Positions 62,363 through 64,000 of a DNA stretch of 64,000 nt are shown here, piece by piece. Numbering within the stretch: position 1 is the first letter of the stretch; the number at the start of each line of letters is the position of its first letter. The notes beneath the pieces were generated by a model, which was given only the letters and a program-made list of their open reading frames with translations, had not been told where the DNA came from and did not search any database. Source of the stretch: Monomorium pharaonis (lineage: Eukaryota; Arthropoda; Insecta; Hymenoptera; Formicidae); the NCBI RefSeq assembly GCF_013373865.1, contig NC_050473.1, positions 2,232,001-2,296,000 of the forward strand, given 5' to 3'. Both the position numbers and the translations under genes were made by a program.

Positions 62363-64000
62363 TCGTAAATATTACTCCGGTGAGTTTCGACCGAATTCAG
62401 TTGGCAGTCGACGTGTTAAGCGTACAGGTTTTACTCATCAGAGTCGCTTTAATTCCGCCGCGTAAATTCGCAGAAATTCGTCTGAAATTATCTCCACTTG
62501 CGGCACTCGATGAACCGCAAAGTGCTGCGGACGCATAACTTTCGAAAGTGAAGTTTCGCGAATTTCCTGCCGCTATTGGCGCGGCTCTTGTAACCACCGG
62601 AAAACGAGGTGGTTGCAGGAAGAGTGAGGAGGGGATCGAGAGGGAAGGGTAAGCTCGCGCGCGGAGTTTCCGGAGTGATACATCAAAGTAGATAAGTAGT
62701 CTAGCACGCGCGCACACGCGCAATGCACCAGGTGGGTTAACGTGAGTGCAAGATAACGCAGAGTACACACAACTGTAGCGCTGTAAACGCGTGTGTAAAG
62801 TACACGGCGGATAATGTAGGTTGTTGCGAGCCCTCGAACTAGCGCGCGCGCGAGAGAGAGTCGCAACGCGTTACGTTGCTGATGTACTTTCGAACGTTAT
62901 TAAAAGTTAATAACCGTCGATCGCGCGCTACAAGATTGCAGGGAGCGTTGAGGTTTTTAGCGGACGATTTATCGCTGATAAAAAGAATTGAACAACGATG
63001 AGGTTGCGTGGAGAGATGTTCGACATTTTCAACAGCTCTTTATTCCTCTAATGTCAATTTTCACGGTCTCTTCTTTCAATTGCAGTTTTAGCGTTACGTG
63101 ATCCTTCTTAACGCACAAGTAGGTAGTTGTTAAATTACATTTCACCTTTCGATTACATAGCACGTGAATAGGAAGCTTAAACCAGAATACCACTTGATTA
63201 TACGGACGGGGCGGCGTGTTTGTAGGTCAAAATGCACCGATGTAATTTGACGATTATAACGATCATTAGGCCGCATTCTGCAAATGTCATCGTGCAGCAG
63301 TATCTGGGGATTCCGTGGTACTAACGCGACAAATTAGGTCGATCTTCGAGGCGGAAGTGCACGTCCTATCCGAGTCAATAATGCCGGTCGTGTACCGCCG
63401 AGATTGCCAAAGGCACGTTCGCCGGTGTCAGACGGTTGGCGTAAATGCCGATAGGTATCGATATTCTCGGCAAATATACCGGGAGATAGTCGAAGGATAC
63501 GCTAGGATCGCGATCCGGTATGACTATTACATCGACGAGTAAGGCCATTCTCTATTGATTACGAGTGCATGCACATGTGAGCATGTAGAACTTGGTGAAC
63601 GATGGAACGAAAGGATGAAAGAATAATATAGATCACGTAAAAAGAACTTAAATTGTTAAATTAAAATTTATTAATGGAATTTGTAACTTTATTAATCATT
63701 TTGCAACACAGACTCTTTCAAAGATCTTCTCGTAAAGAAAAAAGACAAGTTGCGAATTAAGTGTTCATTGTCAGCTGTATTTAAAGCAAGGAATGAGGAT
63801 GCCCTTGGATGCAGCGTGAGAATATCTGCAGATGTAAACGTTAATACGGCGTATATGATTCCGTCCGAGGCAGTCTTTGGAGGATTAACAGACTTATTTA
63901 GACGCTTGCTGCCAGGTGCAGCTAACGCGCGGCAGGTGATGCGATCGCTTCGGGACTTTTCATGGTCTTCAGTGTATATATGTATGAACGAGATACTCTT
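62363..64000. other. Non-coding stretch to window end
   Basis: CpG-rich segment 62380-62960 with GC/CA alternating DNA near 62700-62730, then mixed DNA. A 75-codon frame at 63315-63542 lacks an ATG. AT-rich at 63620-63780. No gene recognised. Confidence 0.5.

Noticed and set aside
1..64000. Conserved insect microRNAs, tRNAs, rRNA, CRISPR, transposase and reverse-transcriptase motifs
   Set aside because: Looked for by eye (let-7, miR-1, miR-9, miR-10, miR-2/13, iab-4 seeds, tRNA boxes, YxDD motifs) and none was found; a covariance-model and profile search would be decisive.

Overview
The window looks like nuclear DNA of a hymenopteran insect, most probably an ant. AT-rich valleys alternate with blocks full of CpG. 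There are many (GA)n/(CT)n microsatellites, short terminal-inverted-repeat elements whose ends carry CAC...GAGAAAAAAA, and almost no dense coding sequence. That pattern fits the long introns and intergenic DNA around regulatory or neuronal genes in ants. No prokaryotic, viral, rRNA or tRNA signature was seen, and no transposase or reverse-transcriptase reading frame was recognised. The species and locus cannot be named from sequence alone.

Layout. 1-6.9 kb: non-coding, with a 13-bp hairpin, five CACGTG E-boxes in the first kilobase and one weak minus-strand exon candidate near 2.7 kb. 7.1-9.2 kb: CpG-rich, with a possible plus-strand first coding exon (7333-7382) and an ATG-started minus-strand frame (8759-9175). 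9-19 kb: mostly featureless with GA/CT and TA microsatellites. 19.2 kb: a foldback MITE. 24 kb: one weak exon candidate. 26.5-28.1 kb: a CpG-dense block with CTG and GTC repeats. 34.4-37.8 kb: a cluster of four small inverted-repeat elements and the longest GA tract. 38.0-43.1 kb: the most structured part. It holds a minus-strand core promoter (TATA about 30 nt before an initiator) feeding an exon that ends in a strong donor at 38019, and a possible small secreted-protein frame at 39.3 kb. It also holds a four-copy tandem array of a roughly 436-bp unit (40749-42505) and a plus-strand exon end with a strong donor at 43074. 46.1 kb: a minus-strand 3' splice site fused directly to a 5' splice site, bounding a 32-nt micro-exon. 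58.3-58.7 kb: a possible minus-strand terminal exon with stop and AATAAA. 61-62.4 kb: a possible 63-residue protein and a two-part hairpin.

No complete gene could be assembled. Random reading frames of 100-200 codons are expected by chance in 64 kb over six frames, so length was not used as evidence. Coding calls rest on splice signals, true ATG starts and purine-N-pyrimidine codon rhythm, and all have low confidence. Repeats and inverted repeats are read directly and are secure. The best biological leads are the micro-exon or recursive splice site, the tandem array beside a likely promoter, and the TATA/Inr promoter at 38.4 kb.
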